A DNA stretch of 64,000 bases, taken from assembly GCF_016862895.1 (NCBI RefSeq), contig NZ_BONV01000040.1:53557-117556 (forward strand), read 5' to 3'. This document shows, one piece after another, positions 17,490 through 26,253 of this stretch (the first letter of the stretch is position 1; every line of letters starts with the position of its first letter). The notes beneath the pieces were generated by a model, which was not told where the DNA came from, made no database searches, and saw nothing but the letters and a program-made list of their open reading frames with translations. Made by a program: the position numbers and the translations under genes. Origin of the DNA: Planotetraspora kaengkrachanensis (GTDB lineage: Bacteria; Actinomycetota; Actinomycetes; Streptosporangiales; Streptosporangiaceae).

Positions 17490-18107
17490 ATGAGTTCCGG
17501 TCCGGTCAGGCGTAGCGTCGCCTTCTACTGGGTGACGGGTGGGCTGGCAACAGTCATAGCCGCCGTCATTGGGGCAATGGTCACTAATTCGGGAGCATCT
17601 GAACCTCCTGTCCCGACCGTAATCATTTCGGCTATGTCGACTTCCGACCCGACCGAAATCGACACCCCCACCTACACCCCTACCGAAACGGATACCCCTA
17701 CCGATACCCCCACCGAAACGGTCACCGCCACATACACAGAAACAGAAACCCCTAACCACACCGAAACGGAAACCACTCCATCGGAACCGGAGTCCCTACC
17801 CCCACCGGAACCGACACCCCCACCGACCCGACCGACAGTCGACTCACCGGTGTTGCCAGGGGGGACTATCCAAGCGCCACCTGGATTCGTCGGGGCCAAC
17901 ATTTACGAAGCGCCATGGCGTACGACTCGGATTGTGGCCCAGTTGCCGAACGGTACATACGTAAGAATTATTTGTACGGCGCGAGGCGAGCTCGTCTCAG
18001 ATGGCCGAAAGCAGAGCACGCTTTGGAACAGGGTAGAGCAGGGCTTCGTGCCGGACGTACTTGTATATACCGGATCCGACGAACCCCTCATGCCGAGCTG
18101 CAATTAG
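17490..18107 (+). CDS. Membrane-anchored extracytoplasmic protein with Thr/Pro/Glu linker and SH3-like end
   Basis: The product is 205 residues. One membrane segment near residues 11-33 (AFYWVTGGLATVIAAVIGAMV) is followed by a long low-complexity linker of TPTET/DTPTDT units (about residues 50-110), encoded by repeated ACC-CC-ACC-GAA-ACG blocks. A C-terminal about 75-residue domain (GANIYEAPWRTTRIVAQLPNG) looks like a bacterial SH3-type sensor. A C-out topology is likely, with the linker spanning the wall. The coding DNA is less GC-rich than its neighbours. No partner gene is evident. Confidence 0.75.
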   Translation: MSSGPVRRSVAFYWVTGGLATVIAAVIGAMVTNSGASEPPVPTVIISAMSTSDPTEIDTPTYTPTETDTPTDTPTETVTATYTETETPNHTETETTPSEPESLPPPEPTPPPTRPTVDSPVLPGGTIQAPPGFVGANIYEAPWRTTRIVAQLPNGTYVRIICTARGELVSDGRKQSTLWNRVEQGFVPDVLVYTGSDEPLMPSCN

Positions 18108-18456
18108 GCTGAATCATGCAGGGTGATCGTAATCTCGAGGGGAACTGAGCTCACAGCGCCGACCCCCAGTTCGACGTGGTCGACGCCGTGACGGTGCGCA
18201 TCTGCTTCAGTAAGGGAAAGTCGGCCAGTCCGCGCCGTGAGTGGCCGGAACGTCGCCGTCGCCTAGATCGGCTTTTTCTCGGAGGAGTACGACGTCGACC
18301 ATAGACGCAAATCGGCAATTTCCCCCAGGCTCACACCCACGTCTCCGTCATCAACAACGCGGTCGCACCCCCAGCATGGTGGCGATCACGTGCGCGTTCA
18401 GCACGGCGGCACGTCCATGACACGGAGCCGCCGCTGGTCCGGCGGGCGCCCGGGGG
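18108..18456. other. Gene-free gap with a short duplicated remnant
   Basis: No intact gene was found. Positions 18333-18366 match 61571-61604 at 32 of 34 bases, coding in one frame for a THVSVIN-containing peptide in both places. This suggests two decayed copies of one unidentified gene end. Confidence 0.3.
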
Positions 18457-18954
18457 TCAGGTGCCGGCGGTGGCCGGGCTGGCCAGGATGATCGGGTCGG
18501 GGGAGAGCCAGGGCCGTACCCACGCCTCCTCCTCGCGCCGGACGAGCTCGCCGCAGCCGTCACACACTTTGCCCGGGGTCGTGACCTGGCCGCACCGCTG
18601 GTGGATCACCTGCATCGAGCCGGTCGGCTCGGCCGGCTTGGTGTGTTCCTCGCCCCAGACGGCCAGAGCGTGCAGCACCGGCAGCACCTCGGCCCCCGCG
18701 GTCGTGAGCCGGTACTCCTGCCGGGCGCGCCCCCCGTCGTGGTACGGCACCCGCACGAGCACGCCGGCCTCGACCAGCCGGGCGAGCCTGTTGGACAGGA
18801 TGTTGTCGGCGATGCCGAGCTCCGCGCGGAAGGCGTCGAAGCGGGTGGTGCCCAGGTTGGCGTTACGCAGGATGAGCAGCGTCCACCGCTCGCCCAGCAG
18901 GCCGGCGGCGCGGCCGATCGGGCAGGGAACGGACACCTGTGGCGCTGTTGTCAC
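18457..18954 (-). CDS. HxlR-family transcriptional regulator
   Basis: This 165-residue winged-helix protein starts CPIGRAAGLLGERWTLLILRNANLG, with the wing at LVRVPYHDGGRARQEYRLTTAG, the family signature. A C-terminal C-x2-C pair (VCDGCGEL) could bind metal. GTG 18954 is preferred because GAGGAGG lies 5 nt upstream; the frame also has ATG 18981. It is divergent from the DUF302-oxidoreductase-dehalogenase operon, and two inverted repeats between them are its probable operators. Confidence 0.92.
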   Translation of the reverse strand: MTTAPQVSVPCPIGRAAGLLGERWTLLILRNANLGTTRFDAFRAELGIADNILSNRLARLVEAGVLVRVPYHDGGRARQEYRLTTAGAEVLPVLHALAVWGEEHTKPAEPTGSMQVIHQRCGQVTTPGKVCDGCGELVRREEEAWVRPWLSPDPIILASPATAGT

Positions 18955-18974
18955 ATCAGCCTCCTCTCGACTGG

Positions 18975-18989
18975 CTTGCATTTAGCAAG
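18975..18989. promoter_or_regulatory. HxlR-type operator 1 (CTTGC-N5-GCAAG)
   Basis: CTTGCATTTAGCAAG is a perfect 5-bp inverted repeat immediately upstream of the HxlR start. A second, similar site lies 41 bp away at 19016. Confidence 0.6.
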
Positions 18990-19015
18990 TCTAGCCGGGC
19001 GCTCCCGCACCCTGG

Positions 19016-19030
19016 CTTGCATCTGACAAG
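19016..19030. promoter_or_regulatory. HxlR-type operator 2 (CTTGCATCTGACAAG)
   Basis: It shares GGCTTGCAT and the downstream CAAG half with the site at 18975. The start-to-start distance of 41 bp is about four helical turns, so both sites face the same side of DNA. Control of the divergent operon is inferred. Confidence 0.55.
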
Positions 19031-19207
19031 CTGAAGACGTAACGTCGCGGGTAGGCATAGCTTTCGTTTTGAAAGTCAGGCTGGTCTGGCGGAGCTGTCC
19101 TGCGGCAGATGCCGAGAACGGCGCCCTACAGTACGGCGACGCCCATGTCCCGGTCCCGCCCACGGAGCGGGATGCCGGACCGGCCGCACTGGTGAAGGGG
19201 GATCACC

Positions 19208-19759
19208 ATGACGGCTATCAAGACCCACGTCGAGGACGTCGCGCGTGAGGTCCACCGGCTGACCGTGGACACGGGCATGCCGTTCGTGGCCTTCCGGGAG
19301 AGGTACGAGCGGGCGGTGCCGCCGCTCGACATGGCGGAGTACGAACGCCTGCGTCATTCCGGTTCCGACTGGGACGCCGTCCTGCGAGCCGCAGGGGAAA
19401 ACGCGCCTCACGGCTTCATGATCTTCTGGAGCCTGGACAACACGGCGATCATGCAAGGCTCCGGTGACCGGTGGCACAGCGTACAGTACCTGATGGGCAA
19501 CCACACCATCGCCCAGCGGATGTTCCACCACGATCCCGGTGTCCTGCTCTACGCGCCTCTGCGCACCACGATCTACGAGGACGCCCGTGGGGTGACGCGC
19601 TTCGCCTTCGACCAGCCGAGCGCGCAGTTCGCCTCCTTCGGCGATCCCGAGATAGCGGCCGTCGGTGTCGAACTCGACCGGAAGGTCGCCGCTCTCCTCG
19701 ACTACCTCGGCGTGCCCGTGCCGGAACGGCTCGTCCCGGCGGGCGCCCGTACGAGGTAG
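19208..19759 (+). CDS. DUF302-like protein
   Basis: This 183-residue cytoplasmic protein has DUF302-type features: FVAFRERYERAVPP at the start, GFMIFWSLDN, YLMGNHTIAQRMFHHDPGVLLYAP, and FDQPSAQFASF near the end. The family function is unknown. GGGGGA before ATG 19208 is a good ribosome site. It is the first gene of a three-gene operon opposite the HxlR regulator; the quinone oxidoreductase follows after 6 nt (or 15 nt with the alternative start). Confidence 0.75.
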   Translation: MTAIKTHVEDVAREVHRLTVDTGMPFVAFRERYERAVPPLDMAEYERLRHSGSDWDAVLRAAGENAPHGFMIFWSLDNTAIMQGSGDRWHSVQYLMGNHTIAQRMFHHDPGVLLYAPLRTTIYEDARGVTRFAFDQPSAQFASFGDPEIAAVGVELDRKVAALLDYLGVPVPERLVPAGARTR

Positions 19760-19765
19760 AGATGG

Positions 19766-20863
19766 GTGGCGGACATGAACCAGACGTTTCTCGGTGTCGG
19801 TTACACGAGGGACCGCGCCGGGCTGCCACTTGAGGCGGTACGCGTTCCCGTCCCGCGGCCGGCGGCCGACGAGGTGCTGATCCGCGTCGCCGCTTCGTCG
19901 CTCAACCCGCTGGAGTACAAGCTGGCCGACCTCAACTTCATGGGACGGACGCCTCCCGTCGTGCTCGGTTTCGACCTCGCCGGCGTGGTGGCCGGCCTGG
20001 GCCGTGACGTGGAGGGCATGGCCGTCGGTGACGAGGTGGCCGCCATGGCCGGCCTGAACGGTGACGGGGGCTGGGCCGCGACGGGTGGCGACGGCGGCTC
20101 CTACGCCGTCGCACCGCGGTTTCTCACCGTCCGCAAGCCGCCGTCCGTGAGCTTCCGTGACGCGGCGGCGCTTCCCATGTGCTTCCTCTCGGCTTTCGCG
20201 GGTCTCTACGGGGCCGTCCAGGCCGGTGCCACGGTCTACGTACCGGGCGGCGGGGGCGGTGTCGGTCATCTGGCCGTGCAGATGGCGGCACGTGCCCTGG
20301 ACGCCGGGACGGTGATCAGCAGTGGGGGCAGGCCGCAGTCGATCACGCTGGCCCGGCAGTCCGGCGCGCACTTCGTCTTCGACTACAGGCGTGACGACAT
20401 CGCGGCCGAGATCGCGGAGTTGACGCACGGCCGGGGAGTCGACCTGGTCTTCGACGCCACCTACAACGAGCAGAGCTTCGCCGCGACCGCGAAGACCGTC
20501 CGGCGGGGTGGCAGCTGGATCGTGCTCGGTGTCGGCCCCGGCAGGACGACCCGCCTGGCCGAGACGCACAGCCCGGTGGACGCCATCCTGGCCGGGCGCG
20601 GAGCCAGGCATGTCAACGTCAACCTGCTGCGCTACTTCTCCGAACCCGCCATGCTCGACGGCGAGGCGCGTGGCTTCCTCCAGCGCGGGATGGACCTGGC
20701 GATGGAGTGGGCGACGAAGGGTCTCGTGGTCCCGCACGTCAGCCAGACCGTCGACAGCACCGTCGAGGCGATCAGCGCCGGACTGCGGTCGCTGAAGGAG
20801 GGCGGCGGAGCGCTGGGCAAGATCGCGGTGATCGTGGATCGCGACCTGGCCGCGGGGACGTGA
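19766..20863 (+). CDS. Zinc-independent quinone oxidoreductase (MDR superfamily)
   Basis: The product is 365 residues. The catalytic GroES-like domain has [13 protein letters not shown] and [10 protein letters not shown]; the NADPH-binding Rossmann motif is [16 protein letters not shown] near residue 157. The usual structural-zinc cysteines are absent, fitting the quinone reductase branch. Starts: GTG 19766 or ATG 19775. It probably reduces quinones or enones formed under the stress sensed by HxlR. It lies between DUF302 and dehalogenase genes on the same strand. Confidence 0.88.
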   Translation: MADMNQTFLGVGYTRDRAGLPLEAVRVPVPRPAADEVLIRVAASSLNPLEYKLADLNFMGRTPPVVLGFDLAGVVAGLGRDVEGMAVGDEVAAMAGLNGDGGWAATGGDGGSYAVAPRFLTVRKPPSVSFRDAAALPMCFLSAFAGLYGAVQAGATVYVPGGGGGVGHLAVQMAARALDAGTVISSGGRPQSITLARQSGAHFVFDYRRDDIAAEIAELTHGRGVDLVFDATYNEQSFAATAKTVRRGGSWIVLGVGPGRTTRLAETHSPVDAILAGRGARHVNVNLLRYFSEPAMLDGEARGFLQRGMDLAMEWATKGLVVPHVSQTVDSTVEAISAGLRSLKEGGGALGKIAVIVDRDLAAGT

Positions 20864-20961
20864 GGGGCGAGCGCTCACGAGCCCTGAAGCGCAGGGTCGG
20901 CTTCTCCGACATCACCGTTGAGTTCGCCGACTGGCCGCATCCGTCCCGAGGGAGGCCGAGG

Positions 20962-21843
20962 ATGAACACCCGTCCCTACGCCGAGAAGAAGTTCGCCGAG
21001 ATCAACGGGGTCCGGATGGCCTATCTCGACGAGGGAGAGGGCCGTGCGATCGTGTTCCAGCACGGCAACCCGACCTCGGCCTACCTGTGGCGCAACGTCA
21101 TGCCGCACCTCGAAGGGCTGGGCCGGCTGATCGCCTGCGACCTCGTCGGGATGGGCGATTCCGGCAAACTGCCGGACTCCGGTCCGGACCGCTACTCCTA
21201 CCAGGAGCAGCGGGACCACCTGTTCGCCCTCTGGAATCACCTCGATCTCGGCGACGGCGTCGTGCTCGTCCTGCACGACTGGGGTTCGGCACTCGGCTTC
21301 GACTGGGCGTTCCACAACCAGGACCGGGTCGCCGGCATCGCCTACATGGAAGCCATCGTGGCCCCCGCGACCTGGAACGACCGGCGGGACAGCTCAAGGC
21401 GGACCTTCCAGGCTCTCCGTTCCCCCGCCGGTGAAGCGATGGTGCTCACCCACAACGCGTTCGTCGAGGAGGTGCTGCCTGCGGGGATCCTCCGGGACCT
21501 GAGCGAGGAGGAGATGGCGGCCTACCGCGCGCCGTATCTCACCCCGGGCGAGAGCCGTCGCCCCACGTTGAGCTGGCCGCGCCAGCTCCCGATCGAAGGC
21601 GAACCCGTCGAGGTGGTGCGGATCGTCGAGGAGTACGGCCGATGGCTGGCCACGTGCACGGTGCCCAAACTGTTCGTCAACGCCGACCCCGGCCACCTCC
21701 TCATCCGCGGCCCGCGTGATTTCTGCCGCACCTGGCCTAACCAGACCGAGGCGACGGTGCCGGGCAGGCACTTCGTCCAGGAGGACAGCCCGGATCTGAT
21801 CGGCGCCGCGGTGGCGGACTTCGTCCGCGGCATCCACGGGTAG
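20962..21843 (+). CDS. Haloalkane dehalogenase, LinB-like
   Basis: This 293-residue alpha/beta hydrolase has every catalytic residue of the HLD-II subfamily visible: nucleophile D106 followed by W107 in LHDWGSALG, acid E130 in YMEAI, base H270 in [10 protein letters not shown], and halide-binding N36 in [10 protein letters not shown]. Length and motif spacing match Sphingobium LinB. ATG 20962 follows GGAGG. It would hydrolyse carbon-halogen bonds in the cytoplasm, releasing halide and alcohol. Placement behind HxlR and an oxidoreductase suggests inducible detoxification, but the natural substrate is unknown. Confidence 0.92.
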   Translation: MNTRPYAEKKFAEINGVRMAYLDEGEGRAIVFQHGNPTSAYLWRNVMPHLEGLGRLIACDLVGMGDSGKLPDSGPDRYSYQEQRDHLFALWNHLDLGDGVVLVLHDWGSALGFDWAFHNQDRVAGIAYMEAIVAPATWNDRRDSSRRTFQALRSPAGEAMVLTHNAFVEEVLPAGILRDLSEEEMAAYRAPYLTPGESRRPTLSWPRQLPIEGEPVEVVRIVEEYGRWLATCTVPKLFVNADPGHLLIRGPRDFCRTWPNQTEATVPGRHFVQEDSPDLIGAAVADFVRGIHG

Positions 21844-22483
21844 TTCTACGGAAGGTGTTCACCCGGCCTTCCTTGCGCGGTGCCTGGTGAGCCACCCCGG
21901 GAACTTCAGCAGTCCAGAACCTTATGCCGGAACTCGGGGGATGGCTCCTGGGCATGCCGGCTTCTCCTGAGAGAGGCCCGCCGGTCAACCAAAGCAACTC
22001 CACGAAATCCGGTGAACATCATTTCGTGGCCACGAGGAATTCGATGGTGGGCCACAAGCTGCTTCAGCCCTGGATCATTGCCATAGGGCTTCATCTGTTT
22101 CGAGCATCAGAGGTCGAGGTGCCGAGTCGAATTGCGGCATGCTCCCTGAACCCCGCGTTTGGTCCAACCGCATCTTGCATCATGGAGTTTTCATACGAGA
22201 CTGCCGGCTTCTGCTGTCGGGCATCCTGGCAGTGGCTCGGACCGGACTCACACCGGTAAGCGATGACGAGCTGAGAAAGACACAGTCCGCCGGCTGTCAA
22301 CGGAGGCGGCTGCACCTTCTGCGCTGCTGGCAGCCGCACGAAAGACGTTCGGCGTGAGCTGCGCAAGAAGGCTCCTGACCCGTGCTGCGGTACGTGAAGT
22401 TCCATGCTCGCCAATGACGCGGCGCGACCGTTGGGCCTTCACGGCCGCTTCGGTAGCCGGCGCCTGCCCCAAATGCGCTGCAA
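21844..22483. other. Gene-free stretch of about 640 bp
   Basis: No open frame with recognisable content lies here on either strand. It separates the tail ends of the rightward dehalogenase operon and the leftward IclR gene, so it may hold decayed sequence and terminators; no clear hairpin was picked out. Confidence 0.4.
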
Positions 22484-23266
22484 TTAGAGAAGGCTTGTGA
22501 GTGAGGCGACAGCCGTTTGCAGGACAGGGGCGAAGGTGAGCAACTCCTCGCGGGGCAGGAGAAAGGCGACCGTCGAGATGCTGACGCCGCCGACGACGGT
22601 ACCGGTCCGGTCGAAGACAGGAGCACCGATGCACCGTATGGTCTTCTCGTTCTCCTCGTTGTCGATGGAATAGCCCTGCTCGCGGATTTGCGCCAGCTCT
22701 GCGGACAGCCGTTTGAGGTCAGTGATCGTCTCGGACGTCTTCGCGGGCATTCCCGCGCTGGCGACGATGGACAGCAGCTCGTGCTCCGGCAGGTGCGCCA
22801 GGATGCATTTCCCGATGGCCGTGCAGTGCAGAGGCAGGCGCATGCCGACGCGGGAGGCCATCCGGTACGGCTGGTCGGCCTCGACTTTGTGGACGTAGAC
22901 GGCGTGGTCGCCGCTGTGCAGCGCGAAGTGGACGGTCTGGCGTACATCCCGGGACAGCCGGGTGAGGACGTCGCCGATGCCGGTTGCGCTGGCGGCCTTG
23001 ACCTCCTCGGCGAGGGCGAGCATGCGGGGGCCCGCGCGGTAGCTGCCGCCACCCTCGCTGGTGATGAAGCCAAGCTCGGCGAGTGTCGCGAGGATGCGAT
23101 GCACGCTCGCTTTCGGAACGCCTGATTCGACGGAGATGTCGGCGAGCCGGCGTGGTCCCTGTCCTGCGACGGCGGCCTCCAGCACGTTGAGCGTCTTGGT
23201 CACCGCGTTGCCAGCCGATGAAGCCCGGCCGCCGTGACGCACGTTTTCGGCTGGTTCGTAACCCAT
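22484..23266 (-). CDS. IclR-family transcriptional regulator
   Basis: The product is 260 residues. The N-terminal winged HTH (AVTKTLNVLEAA...LADISVESGVPKASVHRILATL) is followed by the IclR effector domain with YVHKVEADQPYRMASRVGMRLPLHCTAIGK (reported in pieces) and a late GGVSISTVAF. ATG 23266 has AAGGGG upstream; the frame extends to 23311. It is divergent from the aldehyde dehydrogenase/RbsABC-like operon and is the likely sugar-acid-responsive regulator of it. Confidence 0.93.
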   Translation of the reverse strand: MGYEPAENVRHGGRASSAGNAVTKTLNVLEAAVAGQGPRRLADISVESGVPKASVHRILATLAELGFITSEGGGSYRAGPRMLALAEEVKAASATGIGDVLTRLSRDVRQTVHFALHSGDHAVYVHKVEADQPYRMASRVGMRLPLHCTAIGKCILAHLPEHELLSIVASAGMPAKTSETITDLKRLSAELAQIREQGYSIDNEENEKTIRCIGAPVFDRTGTVVGGVSISTVAFLLPREELLTFAPVLQTAVASLTSLL

Positions 23267-23301
23267 TGACAGCCCCTTTCCTTCCGTTTTAATGTGCTGA
23301 C

Positions 23302-23338
23302 GATTCCACAATACGAAGTGTGATTCTACATAGTGGAA
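23302..23338. promoter_or_regulatory. Probable IclR binding region
   Basis: GATTCCACAATA at 23302 and GATTCTACATAG at 23322 form a direct repeat 20 bp apart. The outer TTCCAC (23304) and GTGGAA (23333) also form an inverted repeat. The region lies between the divergent IclR and aldehyde dehydrogenase starts and overlaps a weak promoter (TTCCAC, 17 nt, TACATA). Confidence 0.5.
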
Positions 23339-23359
23339 CGACCGGCAAGGAGCTATACG

Positions 23360-24772
23360 TTGATAAATCCGTTGACCGACGGACGAGCTCTACCCGTTCA
23401 CAACCCTGGGACCGGCGCCGTGCTGGGCGAGATGCCGGTCGCGACCGAGGACGAGGCGCGCGCGGCGGTCCGGACGGCCCAGGACGCCAGGACCGCGATG
23501 GCCGCGACCGCCTCGCACGAGCGGGCACGGCTGCTGGCCAAGGTCGCAGACGGGATCGAGGCGCGGGCCGAGGAACTGGCCCGGGATCTGGCCGCCGAGA
23601 ACGGGAAGCCGATCCGGCAGACCCGCGAGGAGATCGCGGCCGCGGTCCGGATCTTCCGCGGGTTCGCTGGGGAGGCGACGAGGATCTTTGGCCGGCAGAT
23701 CCCGCTGGACGCCGTCCCCGGCCTTGAGAACCACCTGGCGGTAACGGTCCGGGAGCCGATCGGGGTGGTCGCGGCCATCGTCCCGTTCAACTATCCGGTC
23801 GAGCTGTGGGCGCACAAAGCCGCGGCGGCATTGGCGGCGGGCAACGCGGTGATCGTCAAGCCGCCGGAGAAGTGTCCGCTCACGTTGATGGAGATCGGCC
23901 GGATCATCGAGGCGGCCGGGTTCCCTGAGGCGGCGCACCAGATCATCCCCGGCGGGCCGGAGCTGGCGCGGTTCCTCGCGTCCGCCGACGGCGTGCAGAT
24001 GGTCAGTCTTACCGGCAGCACAGCCGCAGGTAAGGCCATAGCCGAACTCGCCGCAGAGACACTGAAGCGGACACACCTGGAACTCGGCGGCAACGACGCG
24101 CTGATCGTGTGTGCGGACGCCGACGTGGAACATGCCGCCGAGGCCGTCGTGCTCGGGCGGCTGGCGCGCGGCAACGGACAGATCTGCTGCGCCGTCAAGC
24201 GCGTCTATGTCGAGGACGGTGTATATGGCGCGTTCACTGAGGCGCTGGAAGCGCAGGCCAGGAAGCTGGTTGTGGGGGACCAACTGGACGAGGCCACCGA
24301 CGTCGGCCCGCTGATCACGGAACCTGCCGCCGTCGCCGTGGACCAGGCGATTCGGGCAGCCGTAAATGACGGTGCGCGCGTCGTGGTGGGAGGTCCCCGG
24401 GACGGGGCGTTCGTGCCGCCGACGGTGCTGGTGGACGTCGCGCCGCGCGCGGAGGCCGTGGCCGAGGAGATCTTCGGGCCGGTCGCACCACTGTTGCGGG
24501 TGGCCGACGCCATGGAGGCGGTGCGGCTGGCCAACGAGTCCGCCTACGGGTTGCAGGCGGCGATCTTCACCAGGGACATCGGGCGGGCCTTCTCAGTGGC
24601 CCGGCGCCTCCAGGTCGGGGGCGTCGTGATCAACGGCTCCACGGCACTGCGCGCGGAGAACCTTCCGTTCGGCGGCGTGAAGCTGACCGGCGGGGCCCGC
24701 GAGGGACTGCACGACACTCTCCTCGACATGACCGAGCAGAAGACCATCATCGTCATGGACGGCCTGGCATGA
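23360..24772 (+). CDS. NAD(P)-dependent aldehyde dehydrogenase
   Basis: This 470-residue enzyme is of ALDH superfamily length. Motifs: PFNYPVELWAHKAAAALAAGN (in pieces), KPPEKCPL cofactor segment, TGSTAAGKAI nucleotide-binding turn, general base E in LELGGNDA, catalytic Cys in GQICCAV, and EIFGPVAPLL. TTG 23360 is preferred because AAGGAG lies 7 nt upstream; GTG 23333 is an alternative. Resembles lactaldehyde/succinate-semialdehyde dehydrogenases. It is coupled by ATGA to the ATPase gene, so it acts on a product of the imported sugar. Exact substrate is unknown. Confidence 0.9.
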   Translation: MINPLTDGRALPVHNPGTGAVLGEMPVATEDEARAAVRTAQDARTAMAATASHERARLLAKVADGIEARAEELARDLAAENGKPIRQTREEIAAAVRIFRGFAGEATRIFGRQIPLDAVPGLENHLAVTVREPIGVVAAIVPFNYPVELWAHKAAAALAAGNAVIVKPPEKCPLTLMEIGRIIEAAGFPEAAHQIIPGGPELARFLASADGVQMVSLTGSTAAGKAIAELAAETLKRTHLELGGNDALIVCADADVEHAAEAVVLGRLARGNGQICCAVKRVYVEDGVYGAFTEALEAQARKLVVGDQLDEATDVGPLITEPAAVAVDQAIRAAVNDGARVVVGGPRDGAFVPPTVLVDVAPRAEAVAEEIFGPVAPLLRVADAMEAVRLANESAYGLQAAIFTRDIGRAFSVARRLQVGGVVINGSTALRAENLPFGGVKLTGGAREGLHDTLLDMTEQKTIIVMDGLA

Positions 24773-26253
24773 AGCTGGAGTTGCGGGGCGTCCGCAAGGG
24801 ATACGGCGGCGTCGAGGTCCTGCACGGCGTCGACCTGACCGCCGAGGGCGGGCGGGTTCTCGCCATCGCGGGCGCGAACGGCGCCGGCAAGTCGACTCTG
24901 ATCAAGGTGCTGGCGGGGGCCGTGCCGCTGGACGGCGGGGAGATCCTGCTGGACGGCGAGCCGCTCACCCTGCGCGGACCTGAGGACGCGCAGAGTCTGG
25001 GGTTCCGGACCGTCTACCAGGAGCTCAGCCTCGTGCCTCAGATGACGGTGACAGAGAACGTGTTGCTGGGGGCGCTGCCCACCAAACGCGGACTGGTCGA
25101 CTGGTCGGCGGCGCACGCACGGGTGCGGGCACTGCTGGAGGAGATCGGGTTCTCCGACATCGATCCGCGCGTCCGTGCCGGCAAGCTGTCGGTCGCGCGC
25201 CAGCAGATGGTGGAAATCGCGAAGGCGCTGGCGGTCGAGCCCCGGATGCTCGTCCTGGACGAGCCGTCCGCCGTGCTCGCAGGCACCGACCTTGACCGGC
25301 TTTTCGACCTGATCCGCAGGCTGCGGGAGCGTGGGGTCGCGATCCTGTACGTCTCGCACCGGCTGGCCGAGGTGATGGAGATCTCCGACTCGATCACCGT
25401 CATCAAGGACGGCCGGGTGGTGGACACGCTCACCCCGGCCCGCACCAGTGAGGACGAGATCATCGCGTTGATGGCCGGGCGCCGGCTTGAGCAGATCTAC
25501 CCGGACCGGGTGCCCGAGCCCGGTAAGCCGCTGCTCAGCGTGCGGGGCCTGAGCCGGGACGGGGTGTTCGACGACGTGTCGTTCGACCTGGCGGCGGGCG
25601 AGATCGTCGGCATGTTCGGGCTGGTGGGCAGCGGCCGCAGCGAGGTCGCTCGATGCGTGTTCGGCGCCGACCGGCCGACGTCCGGAACCGTCGAGCTGGA
25701 CGGCGCCGTCACGCGGTTCCGCACGCCCGGCGACGCCATCGGCGCCGGGATCGCGCTTGTCACCGAGGACCGCAAGCACAGCGGGCTCGTCCTCGGCATG
25801 GACGTCACCGACAACACGACGTTCGCGACGATGACCCGGATCTCACGCGCTGGACTGCTGAACATCAGGCGGCGGGCCGCGAACGTTCAGGACATGATCG
25901 AGCGGCTGGGCATCCACCCGCCACGTCCGGAGATGCCGGTCCGCCATCTCAGCGGCGGCAACCAGCAGAAGGTCGTGCTGGCCAAGTGGCTCCTGACACG
26001 GCCGCGGGTGCTGATCCTGGACGAGCCGACACGAGGGGTCGACATGGCCACCCGGGTCGACATCTACCGCATGATCGACGAGTTGACCCGGGAGGGGGTG
26101 GCGATCCTGTTGATCTCCTCCGACCTCACCGAGGTCCTCGGTGCCACCGATCGCGTGCTGGTGATGCGCGGCGGACGGCTGGTCGCCGAGGTCGGCTCGG
26201 CGGACACGACCGAGGACGAGGTCCTCGCGCATTCGGTGGGGGTCGCGGCATGA
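24769..26253 (+). CDS. Sugar ABC transporter ATP-binding protein, RbsA/XylG-type
   Basis: The product is 494 residues with two tandem nucleotide-binding domains, as is usual for this class. The first has Walker A GANGAGKST, Q-loop YQELSLVPQ and Walker B LVLDEPSAVL. The second has the degenerate Walker A GLVGSGRSE, signature LSGGNQQKV and Walker B LILDEPTRGVD. It energises uptake of a monosaccharide with the permease and binding protein that follow. Start and stop both overlap neighbours as ATGA. Confidence 0.97.
   Translation: MKLELRGVRKGYGGVEVLHGVDLTAEGGRVLAIAGANGAGKSTLIKVLAGAVPLDGGEILLDGEPLTLRGPEDAQSLGFRTVYQELSLVPQMTVTENVLLGALPTKRGLVDWSAAHARVRALLEEIGFSDIDPRVRAGKLSVARQQMVEIAKALAVEPRMLVLDEPSAVLAGTDLDRLFDLIRRLRERGVAILYVSHRLAEVMEISDSITVIKDGRVVDTLTPARTSEDEIIALMAGRRLEQIYPDRVPEPGKPLLSVRGLSRDGVFDDVSFDLAAGEIVGMFGLVGSGRSEVARCVFGADRPTSGTVELDGAVTRFRTPGDAIGAGIALVTEDRKHSGLVLGMDVTDNTTFATMTRISRAGLLNIRRRAANVQDMIERLGIHPPRPEMPVRHLSGGNQQKVVLAKWLLTRPRVLILDEPTRGVDMATRVDIYRMIDELTREGVAILLISSDLTEVLGATDRVLVMRGGRLVAEVGSADTTEDEVLAHSVGVAA

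Noticed and set aside
19062..19075. CTTTC-GTTTT-GAAAG hairpin as a further HxlR site
   Set aside because: Sequence differs from the two CTTGC/CAAG sites and the stem is only 5 bp; likely chance.
22139..22357. Short open frame in the gap after the dehalogenase
   Set aside because: No family features, no ribosome site, composition of non-coding sequence.
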